Assembly: GCF_900105675.1 (NCBI RefSeq)
Contig: NZ_LT629786.1
Location: 2,976,001 to 3,040,000 of the forward strand
Direction: 5' to 3'
Length of the DNA: 64,000 nt
From: Pseudomonas synxantha
GTDB taxonomy: Bacteria; Pseudomonadota; Gammaproteobacteria; Pseudomonadales; Pseudomonadaceae
Made by a program: the position numbers and the translations under genes. Shown here piece after piece: positions 34,956 through 44,971 of this stretch. The stretch's first letter is position 1. Each line of letters begins with the position of its first letter. The notes beneath the pieces were generated by a model. The model had not been told where the DNA came from. It ran no database searches and was given only the letters and a program-made list of their open reading frames with translations.

Positions 34956-37304
34956 ATGCCGGGCTCGGGTTATCGGCTGCTCTTGCTTTGCCTTGCGGCT
35001 TGGCCCTGGGCGTCGGTGAATGCCGGACAACAGGCGCCCAGCACCCTCACGCTCGACGACACGACCGTCACCGCCCGACGCCGCGAGGAAGCCCCACAAG
35101 ACGTGCCGATTCCGATGAGCGTGCTTCACGGCGAGCAACTGGACGAGGCCGGCCTGCATCGGCTTCAGGACATCCAACAACGAGTGCCCGGCCTGGTGGT
35201 GTCCGGTCACGATGCACGTTTCGCCGGGTTCGGCCTGCGCGGCTTCGGCGCCACTGCCTACAACGATGGCCTGGAAGGCAGCGTTGGCACCTACGTCGAT
35301 GGCGTTTACCAGGCGCGCCAGGGCATGGCCTTCACTGAATTGATGGACATCGAGCGCCTCGAAATTCTGCGCGGGCCACAGGGCACCCTGTTCGGCAAGA
35401 ACACCACGGCCGGGGCGTTGAACATCATCACCCAACAGCCGACCTTTCAACCCGAAGCCAACTTCGAAGCACGCTACGGCGAGCACGGTTTGCGGGAATA
35501 TCGCGGGGCGATTTCCGGCCCCCTGCAGGACGACGTACTGGCCGGGCGCCTGAACGTCTTCAACAGTTCGGTCGATGGTTCAGTGGACAATCTGCAAGAT
35601 GGCACCCGCCTCGGCGACGCCGACAGCCAGGGCCTGCGTGGGCAATTATTATGGACGCCGAACCCGGACTTCAGCGCGCGCCTGATCGCCGACCATGCCG
35701 AGCAAAACGAGGCCGGCAACGTGCTGCTGGTCAATCACTACAGCGCCCAGACTCGCCAGCGCGCCAAGTTCCTCGGCTATCCGCTGGCTGAACCCGCCCC
35801 TTACAAGCGCGAGACCCGCATTGACGCGCCGGGGCGTCCGCATACCTTGCAGAGCGGTGTCTCACTGGAGTTGAACTGGGACCTCGACGCGGCGCTGCGC
35901 TTGACCAGCATCACCGCCTACCGCGACTGGGACTACCGCGCCGCTCGCGACGGCGACAGCACTGCGCTGTCGGTGGCCGAGTCCGAAACCGAGCTGGGTC
36001 ACCGCCAGTTCAGCCAGGAATGGCGCCTGTCCGGCACCGCCGGCTCGTCCATCGACTATGTCGCCGGGCTCTATTATTTGCGTCAGCAGCTCGACCGCAA
36101 GATCGACGTCGAATTCGGCAAGGACGCCGCGCCCTGGTTCGTCGGCGATCAACTGGAGCCGCTGAAAAAACTCTACGGCATCAACTTCACCGATCCCAAG
36201 CAGGTGCCGGCCTTGCTGCTCGAAGGCGCCCAACAACGTTACGACGGCGAGCAAAGGGGCGACAGTCGGGCCATTTTCGGACAGCTTTCCTGGCGCCCGA
36301 TTGACGCGCTGGAACTCACCGGCGGCCTGCGCTACAGCCAGGATCGCAAAGACGGCTGGGTCTCCCGCGACGTCAGCAATCTCGCCCCGCTAAATGGCTT
36401 GCCCGCGGTTTTCCAGGCGGGCGGCCAATTGCTGCGCGGCATCGCCCTGGGCGGTGGTTATTACCGTGAAGATGCGATTGAAGAGCACAACGTCTCAAGT
36501 TTGCTCAGTGCCAGCTACCGCTTCAACGATGCCGTGATGGGCTATATCAGCGGGTCGCGGGGCTACAAGGCCGGCGGCATCAATTTCGATGTGGTTGGCC
36601 CGTTCACCGCGCCCACTTTCGAGCCGGAGCGTGCCACCTCCCTGGAACTGGGCATTAAAACGCGCTTCTGGGACGAGCGCGCGATGCTCGACCTCGCCGT
36701 CTACCAGACCGACGTGGATAACTACCAAGCGCTGACCTATAGCCCGCCGACATCGCTGTTCGCCCCCCCGCTGCGCGACAACCTGATCAACGTCGGCAAA
36801 GTCCGCCTGCGCGGCATCGAACTGGATTCCGCCTGGCAACTGCAGCCCCAACTCACCTGGCGCCTGGGCCTGGCCTGGAGCGATGCGCGCTACCGCAGCT
36901 TCCCCAACGCACCATGCCCACCCGCCTCGGGCCAATGGACCTGCGACCTCAGTGGTGATCGCCTCTACAACGCGCCGCAATGGAACCTCAGCAGCGGCCT
37001 CGACCACAGCCACCCGCTGGCGCATGGGCTGGAAGCCTACAGCGGCATCGATTACAGCTTCAGGTCCGGCTACTACGGCACCCTCGAAGGCGGCGAAGGC
37101 AGCTATCAACCCAGTTATGGCCTCACCCATCTGCGCCTGGGCCTGCGCAGCCAGGACCGTGCCTGGGAGGTGGAAGGCTGGGTGCGCAACCTCTTCGATC
37201 GCCACTACATCACCGCCGTGTATTCACTGCTCGGCGCCGGTGACTACGGCGTCATGACCGGCAGCGAACGCACCCTCGGCACCACCGTCAGGCTTCGCTA
37301 TTGA
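34956..37304 (+). CDS. TonB-dependent outer-membrane receptor
   Basis: A 782-residue receptor: signal peptide (about 1-24), a plug domain with VPGLVVSGHDARFAGFGLRG and ILRGPQGTLFGKNTTAGALNI, then a 22-strand barrel ending in the typical aromatic residue (VRLRY). There is no N-terminal signalling extension, so it is not a sigma/anti-sigma type transducer. The ATG lies 1 base after the kinase stop and follows GGGAG. Being in one operon with a 7TM-DISM kinase and its regulator suggests the pair senses the ligand imported. The RGFGATAYNDG-type plug is common in receptors for siderophores and for sugars or plant compounds; ligand unknown. Confidence 0.92.
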   Translation: MPGSGYRLLLLCLAAWPWASVNAGQQAPSTLTLDDTTVTARRREEAPQDVPIPMSVLHGEQLDEAGLHRLQDIQQRVPGLVVSGHDARFAGFGLRGFGATAYNDGLEGSVGTYVDGVYQARQGMAFTELMDIERLEILRGPQGTLFGKNTTAGALNIITQQPTFQPEANFEARYGEHGLREYRGAISGPLQDDVLAGRLNVFNSSVDGSVDNLQDGTRLGDADSQGLRGQLLWTPNPDFSARLIADHAEQNEAGNVLLVNHYSAQTRQRAKFLGYPLAEPAPYKRETRIDAPGRPHTLQSGVSLELNWDLDAALRLTSITAYRDWDYRAARDGDSTALSVAESETELGHRQFSQEWRLSGTAGSSIDYVAGLYYLRQQLDRKIDVEFGKDAAPWFVGDQLEPLKKLYGINFTDPKQVPALLLEGAQQRYDGEQRGDSRAIFGQLSWRPIDALELTGGLRYSQDRKDGWVSRDVSNLAPLNGLPAVFQAGGQLLRGIALGGGYYREDAIEEHNVSSLLSASYRFNDAVMGYISGSRGYKAGGINFDVVGPFTAPTFEPERATSLELGIKTRFWDERAMLDLAVYQTDVDNYQALTYSPPTSLFAPPLRDNLINVGKVRLRGIELDSAWQLQPQLTWRLGLAWSDARYRSFPNAPCPPASGQWTCDLSGDRLYNAPQWNLSSGLDHSHPLAHGLEAYSGIDYSFRSGYYGTLEGGEGSYQPSYGLTHLRLGLRSQDRAWEVEGWVRNLFDRHYITAVYSLLGAGDYGVMTGSERTLGTTVRLRY

Positions 37305-38373
37305 GCGAAATGAACCGCGTCGGACAAAACGCCAAACGGTTACCGCCGGCCTTTTTCGACAGGTACATGGCCTGATCCGCCTTGCTGATCAGCCCATCGA
37401 TCTCCACCCCATGCTCAGGATAAAACGCCACCCCGATACTCGCCGCAATCTCAACCGTCTGCGCGCCAATCACAATCGGGGCATTGGCCGCCTGCAGCAT
37501 CCGCTTGAGCAATGGCTCGCTGTCTTCCACGGCCTGTAAACCTACCAGCCCCGCCACAAACTCATCGCCCCCCAGCCGCGCCAGCGTATCGCCTTCACGC
37601 AACGTCGCATTGATCCGTGCCGCGACAATCTCCAGGACCCGATCGCCCCAATCATGCCCATAACTGTCGTTAAGCGCCTTGAACCCATCGAGGTCAATAA
37701 ACGCGATGGCCACTTTCTGCTGATGCAGACGCGCCTTGCCCAGCGCCTGGCGCATCCGCTCGGCCAACAGCAGCCGATTGGGCAATTGCGTGAGCGCGTC
37801 ATACCGGGCATCACGCTCCAGCAATTGGAGGCGCTGTTTCATCTGCGTCACATCGCTGAACAACGCTACATAGTGCTGGACATTGCCGTGACGGTCATGC
37901 ACTGCACTGATGTTGATGCGGGAGGTCATCTCCCGGCCGTTCTTATGGCTGCTTTGAATCTCACCGGCCCAATGCCCGTGGAAATCCAGCGCATTCTTCA
38001 TTGGCGTATAAAACGTCGCGAGCCGACGCACCAGGCGATGGGAATTCAACTCCCGCCCCAGCACTTCGTCCTGCCCGTAGCCGGTGAGCCGGGTGAACGC
38101 CTCGTTCACCGCGATAACCCGGCCGAACGGGTCGACGAGGATAATGCCGTCGCGCGCGTGGCTGAACACGGTGGCGGCCAACTCCGGGCACAGGCTGTTG
38201 AGGCGACGCTCGTAAGCGCCTTCGTCACGACGGGTCGGCCAGGTGTTGGAATCGAAGCCCTGCCGGGCCAGATAGGCGACCAGCAAAGAGAGCGATTTGT
38301 GCAGGCGGGTCAGTGCATGCGTGGCGAGCCTGGAGTTCAGGCAGTAGCGACGGATGAAGGTGCGCAGGTTCAT
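37288..38373 (-). CDS. PAS-GGDEF diguanylate cyclase
   Basis: A 361-residue protein. A PAS domain (DGIILVDPFGRVIAVNEAFT) with a PAC segment is followed by a GGDEF domain with intact RLGGDEF active site, DALTQLPNR and the ASIGVAFYPEHG segment. It should make cyclic di-GMP. No inhibitory RxxD is obvious just before the active site. No transmembrane segment is visible, so it is cytoplasmic. It converges on the TonB receptor gene with a 17-base overlap of coding ends. Confidence 0.9.
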   Translation of the reverse strand: MNLRTFIRRYCLNSRLATHALTRLHKSLSLLVAYLARQGFDSNTWPTRRDEGAYERRLNSLCPELAATVFSHARDGIILVDPFGRVIAVNEAFTRLTGYGQDEVLGRELNSHRLVRRLATFYTPMKNALDFHGHWAGEIQSSHKNGREMTSRINISAVHDRHGNVQHYVALFSDVTQMKQRLQLLERDARYDALTQLPNRLLLAERMRQALGKARLHQQKVAIAFIDLDGFKALNDSYGHDWGDRVLEIVAARINATLREGDTLARLGGDEFVAGLVGLQAVEDSEPLLKRMLQAANAPIVIGAQTVEIAASIGVAFYPEHGVEIDGLISKADQAMYLSKKAGGNRLAFCPTRFISLNSEA

Positions 38374-38806
38374 GGTACGCGGTGCTCGGTTGCAGCGGCA
38401 GGGTTGAGTGAAGGGAGATTATCGAGGTGCAGGCCTGTCGAGGCCTTTGCGCGAACGGATGAGAGCTTTGCGGGAGGGGATGAATGGGAAAGATTTTCTG
38501 CGGTGTCAGCCGGGGCTGTCAGTCACTGGGGGAGCCTATTATGGTTTCGACAACTGCCGTTGTAACTCCGGCTTTCAGCGCAGTACATCCCTGTGCCCCG
38601 GCCAGTTCAATCATAAGGAGCAGTTGGTGCGTTACTACCATTGCTTGTCGGGACAGGCTCGTGAAGCGGTGCGCTGCCAGACGTTTGCGGGCAGAGTTAA
38701 TGCCACGCCGATAGCCGCCAAAAGCTGATTGCCTCGTACCGCTTCACGGCGGCTGGCTAGGCCCCCGGCGTCCGCCCTGCCCGCGGCGGGGGCCAGGCAG
38801 GCACTA
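38374..38806. other. Intergenic stretch between the GGDEF gene and the large toxin-like gene
   Basis: About 430 bases without a gene I can support. Small open frames on the plus strand (for example 38408-38728) have no family likeness and no clear ribosome site. The right end contains GC-rich inverted repeats (CCGCGGCGGGGG region, about 38770-38800) that may act as a terminator for the toxin-like gene. Confidence 0.45.
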
Positions 38807-41800
38807 CTACCGCACGCTCGCCAGTAACCCAAGAAACAGCTTGTGATCCAACGGCGGCGTCACATCAGCATAGATCACCTTCAACACCGCGCTGTCGTTG
38901 GCGCCGGCGTCTCGCACCAGATCCTTCTGCAGCAGGAAGCGCTGGTGGGCCAATTTGAGGTGGGCGACGCGGTAGGCATCGTCCGCCACCTCGGTGTCGG
39001 CATAGTGAAAGTGCGCATACCAGAGCACGTGCGGCTGGTGCTTTTCCCGAACTGAAAATTCAGCGACGTAGTCACCGCTGGCAGTGGGTTGGCGCCGATG
39101 CACCAAATTGATATCGACCTTGCGGTGGGTCCACAGGTAGTCAATGTTTTCCTGGGAAGGGCGTTGCGCCTTGTAGCCTGTGCTGCGGTAATCGCGCCCC
39201 TCTTCGAGTAGGCTGGCAACCTCGCTACTGTACTCGCCGAGCAACGCCGCCACACCGGGCTTGTCCGCGTGGGCCGCTTCAATTTCCTGGATGATAGCGT
39301 TGAGCTTATTGGCTTGTTGCGTGAGCATGACCTCCCAATCCCTTGGGTCGACGTGTTCGCGGCGTGTCGGATCCCGCAGTTTTTTCATCTGGAAATGGAT
39401 CGAGCGCCGGATGTCCTGTTTTTGCGCGGTCAGTTGATCGGCGGCACGCTTCAAATTTGCCAATGAGCGTTGGGGCGGCACAGACGTCGGCCTTCCTGGG
39501 CTGGCGACCACCAACTCCTTCCACACCCCCTCGCTGGGATGCTCGACAAAACTGGCAACCGCTTGTTGATTGAACGGGTCGAGAATCTCCATGATCACCA
39601 CCTGCTCAGCCGATTGCGTCGCTCGGGCATCGCCGATCAACGTACCGCGTCGCTGGGTTTTAAAGGCCCGGTGGCTGGAACGCCTGGACGCTCGAAGTGA
39701 AGGCGTGTGGGTTGGCACGGCGATGCCCTCCTCCTCTCGCACCAGCGCCGCCAGCTCGGACTCGGCACTCTGACGCGCCTGGTTCAGCCGCTCCAGGAAG
39801 CGCGCCTGATAGACCGGACGGCTCAGCGCCGGATCAACCTCATGCAGCGCGTCAGAGGCACTCGCCAAGCGCGCATACTGGTTGATGAAGGTCGCCAGCA
39901 CCGCCTTGCGCTCGCTGGCCGAAAAATGCGCATAGGTCCTCAGTGCAATGTGGGAGGACGTCGCCAATCGCAGGTTCTGCTCGTTGAGCAATTGGTAAAA
40001 ATGCTGAACCGCAGGGGCGTCGGTCAGCGCGAGGTTGTCGATGCTCAAGGTTCTAAGCAAGTTGAGATTGTTCAGCGCCACGTTGAACGGGTCGGCCATT
40101 TCCTGGGTGGGCAGCGACTGGATGAACGCCCGACTCTCACCCAAGCCCCGGCTGGAGTCCTGCGCCTGCTCATTCAGGGTGGCCTCCAGGGCGTAGGTGT
40201 CCTCAAGCAGTTGCTGCTCCCTCTGGTTCATCTCCACCAGGCGGGAGATCAGATCCTGATAGGCCTCAGGCGTTCGGGCCGGCGCATTCGCGTCGATACG
40301 TTGGGCGATCTCCCCCGCCGACTCACCCTTTGGTGAAAAGCTGCTGTCCATGGCCAGCGCCAAATGCAGATTATGGATAAGCAATTGCGTAGCGCTGATG
40401 GCGCCATACTCGTTGGAACGGGCTTTCTCGAAGTCGCTGGTTTCCAGCGCCGCCGTTGTGGGTTTGATCGCTTTGATCAGCACCCGGCGTGTTTCGATCA
40501 AACGGCCGGCCTGTGCGACGAATGCCTCCAAGGCCCGACTGAACGTTTGCAGCAGTGTCTGACAGTGGGCTTGTTCGTCTTCGTGTTGTTTTTTCAGGAA
40601 GGCGACTTTGCGCTCATCGGTATTTTGGTCGAGCAGCGTCCACCAGTTTCTGAGTTTTTTCCTGGCTGAGAGGTACAGATTCCTTTGTGCTTTCACGCCC
40701 TCGAAGCGGCTGGTCATCACATCCGCCTCACGTGCTGTTTCCAGGTCGAGCCGGACGTGTTCGGCTTTCATTTGCCTCTTCGCTTTACGATTTTTCTCTT
40801 GTTGTGCCTTGATCTGATCACCCGGCGCACCACCGCGCAGCTTTGGCGCAAGATCCAAGGTCCAGCGACCGCCGCCATCGCTTTTCAACCACGGCCCGGT
40901 GCGTGATGAGTCCAGCGCGTCAACGATAAACACACGACTCGACGCCTGGCCTACACGATACAAGTCATGGCCAATCAGCGCATGCAAACCATCATCAAGG
41001 CGGTAAAGACCTTGGAGCGGCCCGATCATGATCGGCATCGGCAGGTGGGCGGGACGAGGCACTTTGAAACCCTCGACATAAGCACGCTGGCTGGTACTGA
41101 GGTGGTTCAAGGCGTTGGAAAAGGCAAAATCGAAGACCGTTCGGCCCTCTGCAATCGGTACGTCAGGCAACGCTACGCTGCTCGCCGCCAGCCTGGCCCC
41201 GCTGGGTAGGCTCCCGGCGGGACGGCGCACCGGGGTCAACACCAATGCCGCATCGCCGGGCCCGGCGGCGATCAAGGGTTTACTGGGCGGCGTGCCCCGG
41301 GTGACATGCAACAGTGCCAAGCTGAGGCTGCTCAACAGGTCGACCCAGGCCAACTCTCGCGTAACGGGATCGCTGCTCTGCAGTGCAGGAATGTCCTGGT
41401 TCAAGCTTTGGGTCAGCAGCAGCAACCACGCGATCGACATGGCAGAGCCTTGCAGCAGGGGCAGTAGCAAGGTGTTGAGCAACAGCCCGCCGCCTTCCAG
41501 GAGCAGTGCCCAACGGCTCTCAGCGTTGGACACCGACTCGCGATCCGCCAAGTCCACCAGTGACCGTGCATGTTCGCCAAACAGGTACGGCAGTAAGCGC
41601 CCATTGCGCAGATGTTGCAGCAGCTCCTCACTCCCCTCATCAACGGCCAACGTTGCGGGGCCGGGTGTCTCCAGCCGGTCGAACTCAGAGCCCAGACCAA
41701 AACGGATGATATGCGGTTCATTGAAACCACCGTTGGCATACACCGCTGGCGCAGGTTCGCTCAGCCACATCAATACGCTGTCCTGCAGCGCACCCGGCTG

Positions 41801-43622
41801 GGCAATCGCCGCCAACAGGGCCTCGCGGCCGGTGTACTGGGTCAACAGCTGCGGATAGAGCGGACGATAAAGGATAACCGGGCCAGGCTGGAGGTCCTGC
41901 GCTTCGATCACGAACATATTGTCGACCTTGTCCGACTGGGCACCCGGTTTGCGCAGCAGTGCCAGCGAACGGATAACAATGTGGCGGTCCTCGATAACAC
42001 GTTCAGCGTCACTGAGTTGCATCAGCGCAGCGACATACCGATAGCCCTGCACCGTGAAACCCTGTTGCCCCTGGATCGCCAGCTCCAACGCCCGCAACGG
42101 TAGCTGCGCTCGCAACTGCTCGCCGAACAGCCGTTGGCGCTGCAGGGTTCCGTCGCTATCGGACAGCAGCAGGCGCTTGAGGTATTCCGGGTAGGTTTTG
42201 CCGATGTCCACACGCAGGACCAGATCAGTCAGGTAATCGGGGGTGGTCCAGTCCTGGATCAATTGACCGCCGGTGTGCCCTATGGTCATCGGACCTTTGG
42301 GCTTACCAACCAGATTGCTCAAGGCGAGATCAGTCAATGACAATGTTTTGCGCTGAATAATCCCCGCACCGCCTGGATAGCCTGTGGCCACTGCAAATGT
42401 CAGCTCCAGTTCGTCAGGGTTGTAGCCGGGCGCTATCGGTTGATCGATCAACATCTGCGCATGCAGGGCGCTTGCTGCGAAGGTTCTGATATCACTCACC
42501 CCGTCCAGGAAAGACAGCCCTTGAGCCTGAGCTTTAGCAGCGGCGAGCTCCAATAGATGGGTACGATAGGCCAGGCGTTGAGTATCCGAGGCGCTTTTCA
42601 ACCAGTCGGGCAGTTGGGCGGCCATAGGCACTTTGGTAGGCGTTGAAGTAACAAATAAAAGGGTGGGATCGCTCACGGCGTCATACTGCTGCTCCAGCTT
42701 ATGGAGCCCCTGATGGGAGGGTAAAGGGATAGCCGCCAGGTCCTGCAACTGCTGATTAAGCACCGCAGCCGCCTGGACGTCGAACACATTGCCATTGGGC
42801 TCGTAACGCTTCCACGCGATCTGGTCCGCAACAAATGCGCCGTCGATCTTCGACGCCCAGTAGCGATCAAACTCATCCTGGGAAGCAAATGACATGACGT
42901 CTCCCGCTAAAGAACACAGCAGGACCAACGAGGCGTTGACCACCAACAGGTCGGGCGATAACAGCGTGAACGAGGCTCCCGCCCGGGTCAGCGTCGTTTC
43001 CATGACATAGACGTGAACAGCCTTCGCCTTCAACGCCGCCAGACGGTCGAGTCGATCCGGGTAGTCCGTTACCTGTTGGAGTACGCCACGGGCCGGCTTA
43101 GCGAATGATGGGGCGATGGCTGTGTTTATCAGGTTGCCGCGCAGCAACTCACTGAGCCAGCGCCAACGGGTAGATCCGTCGTCTGCGCTTTGGTCCCAAT
43201 ACGCAATCAGTGCCTGCTGAAAAGCAATCGGGACAATGCTAGGCAACTCGCGGATGACTTGCTCGATCACACTCATATCTACGGCTGGCGCATCTAGACC
43301 TGTGGGGGCCAGCGGTGTTGGTGCGCTGTTGGTCAGGAAATGATCCCGTGTGTCTCGCGTTGAGAAATCCAGCGAAGTGCCATTCCCCAGGTGATCGAGC
43401 GCCACATTGAGCAAAACCCGTAAGTCCCACCCCCCCCAGTGCATTGGGTACGGCAAGCTTGGTGGTGATGAGGTTGAAGTCCAGGGTTGGATAGGCTTGT
43501 TTGATGCCCCGGTCCAGCCATTGGCCGACGACGGAGATCAAGGTGGGGTGATGCATGAACTGCACGCCGACGGCTCTGGCGACCAGGTTATCGGGAATGG
43601 CGTCAGGTGGGTTGATGGGCAT
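38807..43622 (-). pseudogene. Very large dermonecrotic-toxin-like (DUF6543-type) protein, frameshifted at a G8 tract
   Basis: The main open frame (to 43456) encodes 1549 residues. The real start is probably the ATG at 43622 (after AAAGGACG), whose frame MPINPPDAIPDN to TKLAVPNAL runs 60-odd codons before a run of eight G (43430-43437 on the plus strand as C8). With seven G the two join as PNAL-GGWDLRVLLNVALDHL, the segment expected in DUF6543-type Pseudomonas proteins. The joined product would be about 1604 residues. Hydrophobic stretches lie in the middle, a long coiled-coil-rich region follows, and a C-terminal module has several His (VHRRQPTASGDY, WYAHFHYADTE). Related proteins are secreted toxin candidates; activity is unproven. 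It may be phase variable, broken, or a sequencing slip. Confidence 0.72.
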
Positions 43623-43791
43623 GGAAAACGTCCTTTTTGTCCGTGGAGGCTCTGAAACCCGATGTGGGGGAGCTGGGCAAAAAGAAGTACCACGCTGGTG
43701 GAGACGGCGGCGGTAATGCGCTACCACAATGCCGGAACGTGCAGGTCTTGGGCAGGGAGTATTCGGGCAGGAGCGCACAAGCGTTTGAAAA

Positions 43792-43809
43792 ACTGTCAGG
43801 TATGACAGT
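43792..43809. promoter_or_regulatory. Palindrome between the toxin-like gene and the amidohydrolase-like gene
   Basis: ACTGTCA-GGTA-TGACAGT is a perfect inverted repeat with 7-base arms, 170 bases from the toxin-like start and 116 from the plus-strand gene. It is a candidate operator in a 302-base divergent region that otherwise holds no gene. Confidence 0.5.
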
Positions 43810-43924
43810 AGACGCCTGCGATTGCCCAGCTAAAAATGAGCGCTACATCAGAATCACTGGTCTCTGATTAGGCTAGCACCCTTGCCTGTCGTAATCGATG
43901 AGGATCAGTCATGGAGATTACTGA

Positions 43925-44845
43925 ATGCCTCGCCTCAGAAAAGGTCATCTCGACACTACAGCAGCCGATGAATGCTCGACGCTCGCGTGTGCTTTGCGGT
44001 CAGTTGTGCCCGATCAATCCGCCTGCCGAGTCATTGATCCTGATCAAGCAGTGAACGTCGCAGGCCTATCACGTGCCATCCGCGTAACGCTGGCTATCGG
44101 CTTGTTCACCACCACCGGGCTGGCGCAGGCAGAACGCGCCCTCATCCAGCCGGCCCAGATACAAGAAGCGATAACGCTTGAAACAACGATTGAGGCTCAA
44201 AGTGCCACCGCCGCCCCCACCGACACCGCTTGGTATGTGGTGCTCAAGGGCACGACACCTGTCCTCATCACCGCGCCTCACGCCACGCAGCCCTATCGAG
44301 AAGGCGACTATCGCTATTCGGACGGGGCGGCTACCGCCGCACTGGCCAAACTGCTCCATAGCCTGACCTGCGCGACCGTTATATATACCCAATACCGCAG
44401 CCCCTCAGACCCCAACTACTACGACGACAATGCCTTCAAGGCACAAGTCGCCGAGCTGATCAAACAGCAGAAGCCGCAGTTATTGATTGACCTTCACGGC
44501 AGCAGCACCTCGCGCCCCTATGATGTCGACTTTGGCACCATGGAGGGGGCTTCGTTACTGGGACGCACCGATATTGTCTCGGGTCTGCGTAAAGCATTGC
44601 GCAAGGAAGGGCTTCGGAACTTCTCAGACAACTACTTCCCTGCCACCAAGAATCAGACGCTGACACGGTTTGCTTCTTCCCTCGGCGTTCCCAGCGTTCA
44701 GCTGGAAATCAACAGCACTTGGTTGCTTCCATCGGTGGGGGATATCTATGCCCAACGTTTTGCCCAGTTGTTGCAAGGCATCACTCGGTACATTCGAAAT
44801 AGAACCGGTAATTTCGACGGCGCGTGTAGGGCGGATGCTTTGTGA
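43925..44845 (+). CDS. Exported N-formylglutamate amidohydrolase-like protein
   Basis: A 306-residue protein. The core has VLITAPHATQPYREGDYRYSDG and LLIDLHGSSTSRPYDVDFGT, with His119, Asp189, His191 and a later Glu in VQLEINSTW. This is the metal-site layout of the FGase/HutG family of zinc amidohydrolases. Unlike HutG, it has a hydrophobic segment at residues 50-68 (RVTLAIGLFTTTGLAQA) that looks like a Sec signal, though about 45 residues precede it. The ATG at 43925 has GGAG eight bases upstream; a GTG at residue 43 is an alternative start. It is divergent from the toxin-like gene. The substrate is unknown, perhaps peptide or cell-wall amide. Confidence 0.72.
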   Translation: MPRLRKGHLDTTAADECSTLACALRSVVPDQSACRVIDPDQAVNVAGLSRAIRVTLAIGLFTTTGLAQAERALIQPAQIQEAITLETTIEAQSATAAPTDTAWYVVLKGTTPVLITAPHATQPYREGDYRYSDGAATAALAKLLHSLTCATVIYTQYRSPSDPNYYDDNAFKAQVAELIKQQKPQLLIDLHGSSTSRPYDVDFGTMEGASLLGRTDIVSGLRKALRKEGLRNFSDNYFPATKNQTLTRFASSLGVPSVQLEINSTWLLPSVGDIYAQRFAQLLQGITRYIRNRTGNFDGACRADAL

Positions 44846-44971
44846 TTGGTTTATACGCATCAGCCGCCACGTCTCTGCCACGCCAGCCAGAGGCACTGGC
44901 GGGCTCGTTTGCGTTGGGCGTCTCCCAGGTAGGCTAGAGCTTGCTGTCAGCTTCTTCTATTCTCGCCCGCT

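Noticed and set aside
38408..38728. 106-codon plus-strand frame between the GGDEF gene and the toxin-like gene
   Set aside because: No likeness or start signal; competing frames of similar length overlap it.
43456..43456. Using the ATG at 43456 as the natural start of the toxin-like protein
   Set aside because: It lies within the family-like segment, just before the G8 tract, has no ribosome site, and the upstream frame at 43622 has a good one and family-like sequence.
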